Part shown: positions 23,418 to 32,254 of the stretch, piece after piece
Position numbering within the stretch: the first letter of the stretch is position 1
Layout of the letters: each line of letters opens with the position of its first letter
DNA from: an uncultured Eubacteriales bacterium
Lineage (GTDB): Bacteria > Bacillota > Clostridia > Christensenellales > Aristaeellaceae
Assembly: GCA_902800625.1 (NCBI GenBank)
Contig: CADCFG010000010.1
Span: forward strand, 1-64,000
Direction of reading: 5' to 3'
Length of the DNA stretch: 64,000 nucleotides
Translations under genes and position numbers: made by a program
Notes under the pieces: generated by a model
What the model was told of the DNA's origin: nothing
Databases searched by the model: none
The model's input: the letters and a program-made list of their open reading frames with translations, nothing else

Positions 23418-26406
23418 CGGTCTTCACCCCCTTCAGGATGTCTGCGGGTTTGCGGCGCTTCGGATTGAAATCAATGGCGATGCGCCCGATCACAAAGCCG
23501 ATCAGCCCCTCCAACAGGAAGTAGATGATCGTCACCGCGATCAGCGGGAAGAAGGCTTCGTAGGTGCGGCTGCGCACGATGTCGCCCATCTTGGTCAGGT
23601 CCTGCACGGCAATGTAGCCCACGATGGCCGTGGCCTTGATGAGGCCCACGATCTCGCCCCTGTAGGCGGGCAGCACGTGGGGCAGGGCCTGGGGCAGCAC
23701 GATCTTGAAGAAGGTGCGCCGATCGGAATAGCCCAGGGCGCAGGCAGCCTCGTACTGGCCGTTGTCCACCGCGCCGACGCCCATCTTCAAAAGCCCGAAC
23801 ACCGCCGCGCCGAAGGTGAGCGTAAAGCCGATCACCGCCACGGCAATGCCGCTGATGGCCACCGAACCGAAGATGATGTAGTAGAGTATCATCAAAAGCA
23901 CAACCATGGGCATGCCCTGCACCAGCCACATGGAAAACCGTGTGACTGAGTTCGCCACGGGGTTGCCGCCCCTGCACAGCATGAATACGGCGAAGCCCAG
24001 GGCCGTGCCGAACAGGATGGAGAACAGCGTGATCAGCAGCGTGGTCAGAACGCCGTCCGCAAACAGCCTCCAGCGGTCCTCGCGGATGAAAGTCTTGTTG
24101 AAGCTCGATACGATGCCGTCCCGGGAGGAACCCTCCGCTGTCGCTTCTGAAGCCTCAGCCTTGGCTGTCCGCACGATGAGCACAAAGGCCGCCGGGCAGT
24201 ATTCCACGAAATCGACGGATTGCGCCCGTTCATCCGTGATGATGATGCTGCCCGCGCCGATGTCAGCCTTTCCCGATTGCACCGCGGCCAGTATGGCGGA
24301 GAACTCCATGCCGGTAAACTCCACCTTCACATCCAGCTCCCGAGCGATCATCAGGATGATCTCCAGATCAAAGCCCTTCAGCTCGCCGTCTGCCCCGACA
24401 TAGCTCATCGGCTCCAGCGTGTCGCAGACCGCTGCCCGAACCGTTCCGTTCGCACCGGCCCAGTCCTGTTCAGGCAGGACTTTGGCGCTGTCGTCCGCCC
24501 CGGTCCACTTCTCCCAGGCCTTCTGAATCTCGGATTTGGGAATGGCGTCATAGGTCGTCCGCCACTGGTCCCTGCGGATATCGTCCTTGGCAAACGCGAT
24601 GCCGAAGGCGCCGTCCCGGAGGCTCTGGGGGAACAGCGCGAGGTCCGGGTCTCGGTTGAGCGCCAGCTGTCCGACGGCGTTGTTCATCAGGAAGGCGTCC
24701 GTCTTTTGGGCCTTCAGCGCCTGGATCATATCCGGGGTGCTGTTGAAGAAGGTGAACTCGCCCACGTCCGGGGCCTTGCTCTTCACCAGCTCTTCAAAGG
24801 GCGCGCCGGTGAGCATGGAGACGGTCTTGCCGGAGAGATCGGAGAATTCGGTGTACTCCGGTCGAACGCCCGACGCGGCGGCGTCCCGGGTATTCTTCAG
24901 CACCACAGCCACCGTGCCGCCGGAAAAATTCGGTTCGGAAAACAGCACGCTCTCCGCGCGCTCCGGGGTGATGCTGATGCCGGCCGCCGCGAAATCGCAC
25001 TTGCCAGTCTGGACCGCGGGCAGGATGCCGTCGAAGTTCATGTCCACGATTTCCAGGCCATACCCGGCATATTCGCAGAACAGGGCGGCGAGCTCCATAT
25101 CATAGCCCACCACCTTGCCGTCGCGCACATATTCAAACGGCGCGTAGCCCGACTCCGTCGCCAGACGAAGCGTGCCGTTTTCAGCGCTCAGGGAAGCGAG
25201 GTCCGGCATGGTCTTCGCCGTCTCGTCCTCGCCGAACCACTTGGCTGAAAGCCGATCCAGTTCCCCCTCGGGAAGTTGATGAAGGAAGGCGTTGAACTGA
25301 TCCCTCAGGCTCTCCCCCGCCTCACTCTTGGGAAACACGAGCGCAAACTCATAGCTGTCCAGATACTCCGGCAGCCAGGTTACCCGGTCGCTCTCCCGCA
25401 TCAGGATCTGGGCCACCGGCTCGTCGACCACGAACGCATCGATCTTCTGTCCGGTGAGCGCCGCTACCAGGTCGGCCTTGCCGTTGTAGTACTCCACCTG
25501 GGCTTCCGGCAGCTTCTCCGTGACCATCGCATCGAAGCTGGCGCCGGTCTGCACGCCGATGCGCCTGCCGTTCAGCTGGGCCAGGGATGTGAAGGCGCCA
25601 TCCGCGCTTGCGGTGGCCTCCGCCTCGCCCCGCACCATCACGCCGATCTTCTCCTCGTACAGCAAATCGGAGAAGGGCAGCGCTTCGGCGCGCTCGGGCG
25701 TTATGTTCAGGTTCGCCATCACGCAGTCCACGTCGCCGGTCACCGCCGCGGAGGTGATGGCGCCGTAGTCATAGACCTTGAACTCCAGTTCAGCGCCGAG
25801 CCACGTGGCAAAGCGCCGCGCCAGCTCGATGTCGTAGCCCGACAGCCCCGTGCCGATATAGTAGCTGTAGGGCGGCACGATGCCGGAGGTGCCCACCGTC
25901 AGGTGAATGTCCGAGGTCTCGGGCACGGGAATGTCCGGCATGGTCTCCTCGCCCTGGATCACCCAGCGGGTGTACATGTCGTCCAGCGTTCCGTCTGTGC
26001 GGATTTCATCAATGAATTGGTTGAGTTTGCCCGTGAAATCCGGGATCTTCGTCACCGGCGAGATGCCCACGGCGATGCGCACCGGCTCGCCCAGGGTTTC
26101 GTCCAGCAATCGAACGCCCTGCAGGCCGCTCTCGATGGCGACGCGCATCTGGTTGTAATCGTAGATAAAGGCGTCGATCTTGCCCTGGGCGACGGCCTGA
26201 TAACCGGAGGGCTTGTCGGTGAAATATTCGATCCTGGCCCTGGGGAACTGCCCCCGGGCAATGCCCTCGGCGGCGCTGCCCTGGTCGACGCCGATCCTCA
26301 CGCCCGGGTCGTCCAGCCAGGAAAGCGTCCCGGCTTCGCCCTCCGCGCAAGCCGCAGCGCCCAACGCAAGCAGCATCGCAAGCAGGAGCGCAAATCTCTT
26401 CAGCAT
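23404..26406 (-). CDS. Fused amino-acid receptor-permease: two complete and two half SBP domains plus permease
   Basis: A 1000-residue ABC importer component. A signal segment (1-22) is followed by extracytoplasmic family 3 solute-binding modules. Residues 30-158 resemble only the second lobe of such a receptor. Residues 166-392 and 411-636 are complete receptors, each with the PERAE block (NITPERAEALPFS, SITPERAESVLFS). Residues 652-748 hold only a first lobe (ITDERAQSVDF). Residues 780-980 are the permease with about five membrane helices and the EAA loop YEAACALGYSDRRTFFKIVLPQALP that contacts the ATPase. Start 26406 is preferred (AAAAGG nine bases upstream); 26412 is possible. It would form a homodimer with the ATPase downstream, carrying several binding sites per pore. 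Confidence 0.88.
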   Translation of the reverse strand: MLKRFALLLAMLLALGAAACAEGEAGTLSWLDDPGVRIGVDQGSAAEGIARGQFPRARIEYFTDKPSGYQAVAQGKIDAFIYDYNQMRVAIESGLQGVRLLDETLGEPVRIAVGISPVTKIPDFTGKLNQFIDEIRTDGTLDDMYTRWVIQGEETMPDIPVPETSDIHLTVGTSGIVPPYSYYIGTGLSGYDIELARRFATWLGAELEFKVYDYGAITSAAVTGDVDCVMANLNITPERAEALPFSDLLYEEKIGVMVRGEAEATASADGAFTSLAQLNGRRIGVQTGASFDAMVTEKLPEAQVEYYNGKADLVAALTGQKIDAFVVDEPVAQILMRESDRVTWLPEYLDSYEFALVFPKSEAGESLRDQFNAFLHQLPEGELDRLSAKWFGEDETAKTMPDLASLSAENGTLRLATESGYAPFEYVRDGKVVGYDMELAALFCEYAGYGLEIVDMNFDGILPAVQTGKCDFAAAGISITPERAESVLFSEPNFSGGTVAVVLKNTRDAAASGVRPEYTEFSDLSGKTVSMLTGAPFEELVKSKAPDVGEFTFFNSTPDMIQALKAQKTDAFLMNNAVGQLALNRDPDLALFPQSLRDGAFGIAFAKDDIRRDQWRTTYDAIPKSEIQKAWEKWTGADDSAKVLPEQDWAGANGTVRAAVCDTLEPMSYVGADGELKGFDLEIILMIARELDVKVEFTGMEFSAILAAVQSGKADIGAGSIIITDERAQSVDFVEYCPAAFVLIVRTAKAEASEATAEGSSRDGIVSSFNKTFIREDRWRLFADGVLTTLLITLFSILFGTALGFAVFMLCRGGNPVANSVTRFSMWLVQGMPMVVLLMILYYIIFGSVAISGIAVAVIGFTLTFGAAVFGLLKMGVGAVDNGQYEAACALGYSDRRTFFKIVLPQALPHVLPAYRGEIVGLIKATAIVGYIAVQDLTKMGDIVRSRTYEAFFPLIAVTIIYFLLEGLIGFVIGRIAIDFNPKRRKPADILKGVKTDDPD

Positions 26407-26461
26407 ACACATACACCTTTTTTGAATCATCGGTCGGGAAGACTCATATTCTATTGCTTTC

Positions 26462-26467
26462 ATTATA
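26462..26467 (-). promoter_or_regulatory. Likely -10 element of the amino-acid transporter operon
   Basis: TATAAT on the minus strand, about 56 bases before the start codon. No clear -35 element is found at standard spacing, so an activator may be needed. Confidence 0.4.
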
Positions 26468-26659
26468 CCAGCCAGGGCGTTCAAAACCGTAACAGCGGAT
26501 TGCGAGGCCCACGGGTGTTTCGCGATCTGCGGGATTTTTCGCTTTCTCCTGACCCGCGAAGGGCGCGCCCTTCGGTCGGTTCCAGGCCCCAATCGCATCC
26601 GTTGACGCTGCCGCAGGGACACATGCCGCGGTTTCCTCTATGATCTTAACACGGGGCGC

Positions 26660-26677
26660 GTCACAGAACTGTCACAC
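26660..26677 (-). promoter_or_regulatory. Candidate regulator site, copy 1 of a shared 17-mer
   Basis: On the minus strand GTGTGACAGTTCTGTGA (26661-26677) is identical to the sequence at 31250-31266. It contains the direct repeat TGTGACA-N4-TGTGACG with an 11-bp period, the arrangement bound by OmpR/PhoB-type regulators. It lies about 255 bases upstream of the amino-acid transporter start, in a 289-bp gap with no gene. Confidence 0.4.
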
Positions 26678-26695
26678 GGCGTCGGGCGGCGATTT

Positions 26696-28810
26696 TCAGG
26701 GTTCAAATGGCGAGCTCGCTTCCCGGAGACTGACCCAGTCGCCGTCCTCCCATTCCATATCCTCCCGGAAGGTCATCTTCTCGCCGTCCCAGTGGATTTC
26801 GATCATTTCGGCAAAGGTTTGGCGCAGGAACACGTCGTCGATCTCGTATTGCAGGTAGTAGGTGCCCGGGGGCAGCGGGATCTCCTGCACGTCCAGGCTG
26901 CGATACATCGACAGCGCCTTGCTGAATTGGTAGTCCGCGCTGCCGTAGATGGGATAGAGCAGCTGGTACTCCTGTCCGGTCAGCGCGGACAGCGGCCTCA
27001 CGCTGCGGTTCAGCAGCGCGCTGTTCTCCTCATAGCCTTCCCACATGCCATAGACCTCGTAGTCATTGATCCTCGACTCGCCCTGGTCAACAACATAATT
27101 CGTATGGCGTCCGCAGCGCAGCATACACACCTTGGAATCGATCATCACCGGAATGTTGTACAGCTTTTCGACGTAATTGGTCTGGACCAGATCCATGCAG
27201 ATCAGCTCGCCATCGATGGACGGCCAGTGCATGGGGTCTCCCGCGCGCCGGATCAGGCCGGTATTCTCGCTTGACTGTGTGGACTCGTAAATGCAGTCTG
27301 TGCGGCCCAGGTACATGAGCTCGCCCGTCTCCTCATTCAAGCGATACAGACTATAGAAGGCATTGTCCGTGTTCTCGTATGTATCAAAGTCGATCTCCAT
27401 TGCCGGCATGCCGTCCGCACACAGGATTCTGCGCACCCTTACGTCAAAAGCATCCACGCTGTCGACATCCGGCAGGCGCTTCGCGGAATCATATACCCAG
27501 TCCGGGGCAGTCCAGTCTGAGATGCTGTCGATGAAGGCAAGGTAATGCGGCGCGGGGTAGTTCATGGCATAGATATCCAGCTGCTCCGCAGTAAATACGG
27601 CCGGATAGCAGAAGGTCAGTCCCATGGCTTCACTGCGCCCCGGACCGCGCACACAGTATTCCACCGCGTCCGTCAGCGCCTGAAGCATCCTGTTGCGCAG
27701 TCTGAACCGCGTGAAGATGGGCAGGTCCTCATTAAGAAGGAAGCTCCCCAGGTCCCGCATGTTGAACGGATCCTCTCCGTATTCCCTTGAGTGGAAAAGC
27801 GCCCTCACATAGACATTGGCAACGCTGGGATAGTTCAGTATCGCGTTGCCCACTTCGCTGAACAGCTCTTCAGTGGCATCCACCAGCGCGTCAATTTTGC
27901 TCAGATCGATCACCGACCACGTGAGGTTGGCCTTGTTCGCGGTCGAAGCATGGTTGGCGTACTTGACGGCAGTGGTGTCGCAGACCATTCGGCTCAGGAA
28001 TTCACCGTCGCACTCCGCGTAGGCAAGCAGCTGCTGCATCCAGTCCCCCACGGCAGTACCCTCTCCGGGCACGTTTTCCTCTGAGGCCACCATCCAATCG
28101 GCGTAATCCTTGAGATTCCACGCCGTCTCCAGGTTGGCCATCAGGCAGGCGTCGATGATAATGGTGTCGAAGTGCGCCCCGCCGTCCTCAAGCGCCTGCT
28201 TCAGTTCGTACAGGTACATGATGTCATTGTCGAACAGCTCGTCGATGAACAGGCCCGAGCGCGCCCCGTCGCCGTGATCCCACAGCACCAGTGCGTACTT
28301 TTTTGCGGGCCGTGTCTCGACGCCCCAGCGGATGAAGTCCGCCAGCGTTTCCGGGTCGGCCATGCTCGCCAGCGGCACGGTCTCAAGCAGGTTGTACCCA
28401 AAGGAGAAGCCGTCCTCGGTATACTTCTCGTCCGAAATGGTGTCATAACTCCAGCGCTGCAGAGCCTTCGGGTCGATGTCCAGACCAGCTTCTTCTCCAT
28501 GCCACTCCTTGCTGCCGCCGGTCTCGATGAGCACGTTGACCTTTCCCTTTTTCTCAAGCATGCCGCTGTCCACGCTGGCGCCATCTGAACGGACGTAATC
28601 CGCCATGAAGTTGGCCAGGTAGTATGTCTTGCCGATCTCCTCCAGGTTGGTGGAGGCATAGCTGTACTTGCTCTCGAGGTCTGAGCCGCAGAAGTAGAAC
28701 AGTACCGTCCACTCGTCCTCTTCCTCCGGAGCCGCTTCGGCGGTGGCCGCCGCGCCGCAGAGGATCAGCAGCAGCACCGCTGACAGGAGTATCAGAATCG
28801 TCTTTTTCAA
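26696..28810 (-). CDS. Secreted clostripain-family (C11) cysteine peptidase, copy A
   Basis: A 704-residue exported peptidase. The signal peptide (1-26) ends ATAEA. The caspase-like fold is shown by DEWTVLFYFCGSDLES (33-48), the catalytic His179 in LVLWDHGDGARSG and the catalytic Cys222 in IIIDACLMANLETAW. Clostripain-type enzymes cleave after Arg or Lys and often self-activate. The C-terminal 350 residues lack known motifs but are shared with copy B. The start codon is TTG, supported by GGAGGTG six bases upstream. It lies 30 bp after copy B, so the two are co-transcribed. Role: extracellular protein breakdown; maturation of secreted proteins is an alternative. Confidence 0.9.
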   Translation of the reverse strand: MKKTILILLSAVLLLILCGAAATAEAAPEEEDEWTVLFYFCGSDLESKYSYASTNLEEIGKTYYLANFMADYVRSDGASVDSGMLEKKGKVNVLIETGGSKEWHGEEAGLDIDPKALQRWSYDTISDEKYTEDGFSFGYNLLETVPLASMADPETLADFIRWGVETRPAKKYALVLWDHGDGARSGLFIDELFDNDIMYLYELKQALEDGGAHFDTIIIDACLMANLETAWNLKDYADWMVASEENVPGEGTAVGDWMQQLLAYAECDGEFLSRMVCDTTAVKYANHASTANKANLTWSVIDLSKIDALVDATEELFSEVGNAILNYPSVANVYVRALFHSREYGEDPFNMRDLGSFLLNEDLPIFTRFRLRNRMLQALTDAVEYCVRGPGRSEAMGLTFCYPAVFTAEQLDIYAMNYPAPHYLAFIDSISDWTAPDWVYDSAKRLPDVDSVDAFDVRVRRILCADGMPAMEIDFDTYENTDNAFYSLYRLNEETGELMYLGRTDCIYESTQSSENTGLIRRAGDPMHWPSIDGELICMDLVQTNYVEKLYNIPVMIDSKVCMLRCGRHTNYVVDQGESRINDYEVYGMWEGYEENSALLNRSVRPLSALTGQEYQLLYPIYGSADYQFSKALSMYRSLDVQEIPLPPGTYYLQYEIDDVFLRQTFAEMIEIHWDGEKMTFREDMEWEDGDWVSLREASSPFEP

Positions 28811-28840
28811 TCAAACACCTCCAGATTGTCTCGTGCCGGA

Positions 28841-30943
28841 TTACGGATTGCGCAGGTCCTTCAGATCCACCCAGTCCTCGTCGTCCCACTGCTCCGCACC
28901 AGGGAAGGTCATGTTCTGGCCGTCCCACTGGATTTCGATGCGGTCCAGCACGGTCCTGCGCATGAACAGATCGTCGACCTCGTATTCCAGATAGTAGGTG
29001 CCGGCAGGAACCGGGATCTCGTCAACGTCCAGCGCCCGATACATCGTCAGCGGTTCGCTGGCTTGATAATCGGTCTTGCCGCTCTTTTCCGTGCCGTCGA
29101 TGGGATACAGCAGCCGATACTCCCGCCCGGACAGCTTGGACAGCGGCTCCACGCTGCGGTTCAGCAGCGTGCTGTTCTCGTCGTAGCCCTCCCACAGTCC
29201 GTAAATCTCGTATTCCTGCTTCGCATTGCCTTCGTCGTCGTAATTGATGTCGCGGCCGCAGCGCAGCAGGCAGGTCTTTGAATCGAGCTGCACCGGCACG
29301 TTGTACAGTTTCTTCGTGAATACCTCTTTCAGGAAGTCCATGCAGATCAGCTGCCCGTCGATGGCCGGCCAGTGCATGGGATCGTTCGCCCGCCAGATCT
29401 GGCCCGTGAAGTCTTCCGTAGATTCAAAGCCGCAGTTTGTGCGGCCCAGCTTCAGCACCTCGCCCGTCTCTTCGTCCTTTTGGTAAAGCGTATAGTAGAC
29501 ATTGTCGAGGTTCGGCTCCGGGCTGTGGAACATGACGCCGGGCATGCCGGTCTCGCTTATCTTCCTTTTGATTTGGATCTTCAACTCCTCGATGTCGTCG
29601 ATCTCCGGCAGGCGCTCCACGCTGTCGTACACCCAGTCCGGCGCGGTCCAGGGCGATACGGCGTCAATATAGGCAAGGTACACGGGAATGGGAAAGTTCT
29701 TGGCGTAGACGTCCAGCTCTTCATCGTCAAACTCCATCGGATAGCAGAATGTCAGGCCCCGGGCCTCGGCGCGGCCCGCGCCGCGCACGCAGTAATCCAC
29801 GGCGTCGGAAAGGGCCTTCACCGCTGCGTTGCGCATGGCCAAATCCGTATAATACACCATGTTGCGGTTGTAGATCAGGCTGCCAAGGTCCCGCATGTTC
29901 TGCTGGCCGTCGCCGTACTCGTTGGCTTCGAAGATCATCCGCGTAAACAGGTTGGACGATTCAGAATTGTCCCTCAACGTGTCCCCCACCGTCTGGAAAA
30001 AGCTTTCAAAGGACTTGACCACCGCGTCCACCCTGGAAAGGTTCACCACCGACCAGGTGAGAACCGACCTGGCCTCCTCCGACTCCTCGTTGGCATACTT
30101 GATGCTGGTGGTGTCGCACACGCAGCGGCCCAGCCATTCCCCGTCGCACTCCGGATAGCAGATCAGCTCCTGCATCCATTCGCCGATGGCGGTGCCCTTG
30201 CCGGGCACGACCTCCTCTGAGGCCACCATCCAGTCGGCGGAGTCCTTCAGGTTCCAGGCCGTCTCGAGGTTGGCCATCAGGCAGGCGTCGATGATCACAG
30301 CGTCGAAATGGGTTCCGCCGTCCGCAAGCGCCTGTTTCAGCTCATAGAGGTACATGGTATCCTTGTCGAACAGCTCGTCGATAAAAAGGCCGCTGCGCGC
30401 GCCGTCGCCGTGGTCCCAAAGCACAAGCGCATACTTCTTTGCGGGATAGTTCTCCGCGGCCCAGCGGACATAATCTGAGAGCGTGCCGGAATCGGCCATG
30501 CTCGCCAGCGGCAGCGTTTCCTCCAGTTCAAAACCGTCGCCCTTGTCCCCACCCATGCCGCCGTAGGGATACATGGCATAGTGCCAGCGCTGCAGGGCAC
30601 CAGGGTCGATGTCCATGCGCAGATCATAGGTGTGCCACTGGCTGCAGCCCCCGGTCTGCAGGACGATGTTGACCTCGCCGAACCGGCCGTCGTTCTCCCC
30701 GGTCATGGGCTCAATGCCATTGTTCATCATATCGAAATAATTGATTGGAACGCCAACGCCTGCGAGCTCCTCCAGGTTGCCGGTGGCATAGGCATACTTG
30801 CTCTCCAGGTCGGAGCCGCAGACGTAGAGCATCACCGTCCACTCGTCCAGGTCGTCTTCGACGCCCTCCGCCATCGCCGACGCGCCGCAAAGGAGCGTCA
30901 GCAGGAGAACCCCCGCCGTCAGTGTCAAGGCAATATTTCTCAT
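28841..30943 (-). CDS. Secreted clostripain-family (C11) cysteine peptidase, copy B
   Basis: A 700-residue paralogue of copy A, similar over its full length. The signal peptide (1-26) ends AMAEG. The catalytic His178 is in LVLWDHGDGARSG and Cys221 in VIIDACLMANLETAW. The surrounding block of about 60 residues is almost identical to copy A, whereas the 70-140 region differs and contains GGMGGDKGDG. The start at 30943 is set by AAGGGGATTAAC; the reading frame is open far upstream, but that stretch is non-coding in character. The two copies probably differ in substrate preference. The gene is divergent from the peptide-export operon across a 394-bp gap. Confidence 0.9.
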   Translation of the reverse strand: MRNIALTLTAGVLLLTLLCGASAMAEGVEDDLDEWTVMLYVCGSDLESKYAYATGNLEELAGVGVPINYFDMMNNGIEPMTGENDGRFGEVNIVLQTGGCSQWHTYDLRMDIDPGALQRWHYAMYPYGGMGGDKGDGFELEETLPLASMADSGTLSDYVRWAAENYPAKKYALVLWDHGDGARSGLFIDELFDKDTMYLYELKQALADGGTHFDAVIIDACLMANLETAWNLKDSADWMVASEEVVPGKGTAIGEWMQELICYPECDGEWLGRCVCDTTSIKYANEESEEARSVLTWSVVNLSRVDAVVKSFESFFQTVGDTLRDNSESSNLFTRMIFEANEYGDGQQNMRDLGSLIYNRNMVYYTDLAMRNAAVKALSDAVDYCVRGAGRAEARGLTFCYPMEFDDEELDVYAKNFPIPVYLAYIDAVSPWTAPDWVYDSVERLPEIDDIEELKIQIKRKISETGMPGVMFHSPEPNLDNVYYTLYQKDEETGEVLKLGRTNCGFESTEDFTGQIWRANDPMHWPAIDGQLICMDFLKEVFTKKLYNVPVQLDSKTCLLRCGRDINYDDEGNAKQEYEIYGLWEGYDENSTLLNRSVEPLSKLSGREYRLLYPIDGTEKSGKTDYQASEPLTMYRALDVDEIPVPAGTYYLEYEVDDLFMRRTVLDRIEIQWDGQNMTFPGAEQWDDEDWVDLKDLRNP

Positions 30944-31193
30944 GTTAATCCCCTTCACGTCCTTTCGGGTTTCCATGTCTTGGGAATGAAACGCGCTGCC
31001 ATACGGTGGCACCAATACTCCCATACTATAAAATCCCTTTATATTATACCACATCGCTTCGATTCTGACATCCCCCTTCCAAGGGATATTTGAAAAAATA
31101 TGCCTGAAGCCCCGCTCCGGCACCAGGTTGCGGCATATTCGTAACCAGATGATGGCAAACCCGTGAAATCTGAGCCTGCAAGGGCCAATTCGC

Positions 31194-31224
31194 TTGACAA
31201 ACCGGCTGCCGCATATAGTATAAT
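31194..31224 (+). promoter_or_regulatory. Promoter of the peptide-export operon
   Basis: A perfect TTGACA (31194-31199) and perfect TATAAT (31219-31224), with a long 19-bp spacer. The long spacer is typical of promoters that depend on an activator or DNA twisting for full strength. Confidence 0.55.
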
Positions 31225-31237
31225 CAGGATTGGGAAT

Positions 31238-31266
31238 TGTCACGCGTGAGTGTGACAGTTCTGTGA
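31238..31266 (+). promoter_or_regulatory. Candidate operator: inverted repeat and copy 2 of the shared 17-mer
   Basis: TGTCAC (31238-31243) and GTGACA (31252-31257) form an inverted repeat, and GTGTGACAGTTCTGTGA (31250-31266) is the same 17-mer as at 26661-26677. It lies just downstream of the predicted transcription start, a position suited to repression or to a leader RNA structure. Confidence 0.4.
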
Positions 31267-31337
31267 TAAAAGGCATGATACAATATGCCCGTAACCAAGC
31301 AAAACCAGTCGACAACATAAAAATGGAGGGTATGAAA

Positions 31338-31631
31338 ATGAGCAACGAGATCAACGAGCTGAACCTGGAAGAGCTGGAGGAAGTCACGGGCGGCAAGAAG
31401 AAGGATGACGTGCATGACCTGAAGAACTTTGTCACCGCGAAGGTGAGCGTCCCCAAGGGTACCTACCTGGTAATGCAGAAGACCGCGGGCGGCGCGTTCA
31501 TGTCCATCAAGTACAAGGACGGCGACAGCATCAAGGTCAACCAGAACTTCCTGGAGAAGGGCTATCTGCTGGCCTACTCCCCCGCCAAGGACAAGTACGG
31601 CTACGTGGACGCCAAGTACGTGCGCTTCTGA
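31338..31631 (+). CDS. Double-glycine-leader secreted protein with SH3-like cargo
   Basis: A 97-residue precursor. Residues 1-19, MSNEINELNLEELEEVTGG, are a typical leader for C39-peptidase exporters: acidic, with the conserved Leu/Glu pattern (LNLEELEEVTGG) and cleavage after Gly-Gly. The predicted released cargo of 78 residues starts KKKDD. It has alternating strands VTAKVSVPKGTYLVM and SIKYKDGDSIKV and ends GYVDAKYVRF, resembling bacterial SH3-type wall- or peptide-binding domains. It contains no Cys and few Ser/Thr, so it is not a lanthipeptide or thiopeptide substrate. The start follows GGAGGG at seven bases. It is first in the export operon. Function may be bacteriocin, adhesin or signal; undetermined. 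Confidence 0.75.
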   Translation: MSNEINELNLEELEEVTGGKKKDDVHDLKNFVTAKVSVPKGTYLVMQKTAGGAFMSIKYKDGDSIKVNQNFLEKGYLLAYSPAKDKYGYVDAKYVRF

Positions 31632-31729
31632 GATGATCGGAAGGCCGCCACGGTCGAACGCGTATCCATGCTTTTGATCCGGTTGCGGCGTCCAAAAGCC
31701 AAACAAACATACTCACCCAAGGCCAATGC

Positions 31730-31753
31730 GTGGCGGGGCTGGTGCCTCGCCAC
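31730..31753 (+). other. Intercistronic hairpin after the precursor gene
   Basis: GTGGCGGGGC and GCCTCGCCAC pair over 10 bp (one G-U) around a TGGT loop. There is no T tract. It may stabilise the upstream message or attenuate, so that the precursor is made in excess over the exporter. Confidence 0.45.
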
Positions 31754-31807
31754 ATGTTGGCGTTAAAAGGAAAAACTGTTTTCTATCATATCATTGGAGG
31801 CAGATCC

Positions 31808-32239
31808 ATGCAGAGCCAGCTGTTCAGGAAAAAGAGCGTGGAGCCCATTTCGTCCCCGGAGCAATTGCAGGATTACATGCGGGTGGCCAGTCCTGGCATC
31901 TGGATGGTGCTGGCAGCGGTGATCGTGCTGCTGGCCGGGCTGTTGGTGGCTTCGGCGCTGGTGAAGGTGGAGACGACAATATCCGCGAAAGGAGTCCTTG
32001 ACGAAGCGGGCACCACCATCGTGATGAAACTAACGACCCGGGCAGGCGAGGACGTGCGCGAGGGCATGACCGTGCGCGTGGGCGGTCGGAGCGGCCGCGT
32101 GGACTACGCATACCAGGGCGGCAGCATCGTGAATGTCACCGCCTCGCTGGACAATTCCGGCGAGGCGCTGCCCGCGGGCGTTTACGATGTGCAAATCGTC
32201 ACCGAAACCCTGAGCCCCATCAGCTTCCTGCTGAACTGA
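31808..32239 (+). CDS. Short HlyD/NHLM-type secretion membrane protein
   Basis: A 143-residue protein. The N-terminus QLFRKKSVEPISSPEQLQDYMRVASPG followed by a single membrane helix (about 31-53) matches the start of HlyD-like proteins in NHLM bacteriocin export systems. Such proteins normally run to several hundred residues with a coiled-coil arm and a beta-barrel domain. Here only about 90 extracytoplasmic residues follow, with beta-rich character (VEGMTVRVGG-like turn at 84-93, then VNVTASLDNSGEALPAGVYDVQIV). It therefore looks like a reduced adaptor suited to a single-membrane cell. The start is set by GGAGG. It is seven codons-worth of sequence before the exporter gene, in a tight operon. 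Confidence 0.7.
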   Translation: MQSQLFRKKSVEPISSPEQLQDYMRVASPGIWMVLAAVIVLLAGLLVASALVKVETTISAKGVLDEAGTTIVMKLTTRAGEDVREGMTVRVGGRSGRVDYAYQGGSIVNVTASLDNSGEALPAGVYDVQIVTETLSPISFLLN

Positions 32240-32254
32240 CGGGAGGTGCGACGC

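Larger units (their letters stand above)
30944..31337. other. 394-bp divergent intergenic region between C11 peptidase and export operon
   Basis: No gene is supported here. It holds a minus-strand TATAAT at 31043-31048 for the peptidase (only a weak -35), and the plus-strand promoter and repeat elements of the export operon. Base composition is AT-richer than the flanks around 31020-31060. Confidence 0.6.

Noticed and set aside
31338-31631. Lanthipeptide or thiopeptide precursor
   Set aside because: The cargo has no Cys and no modification enzyme is encoded nearby, so an unmodified exported protein fits better.
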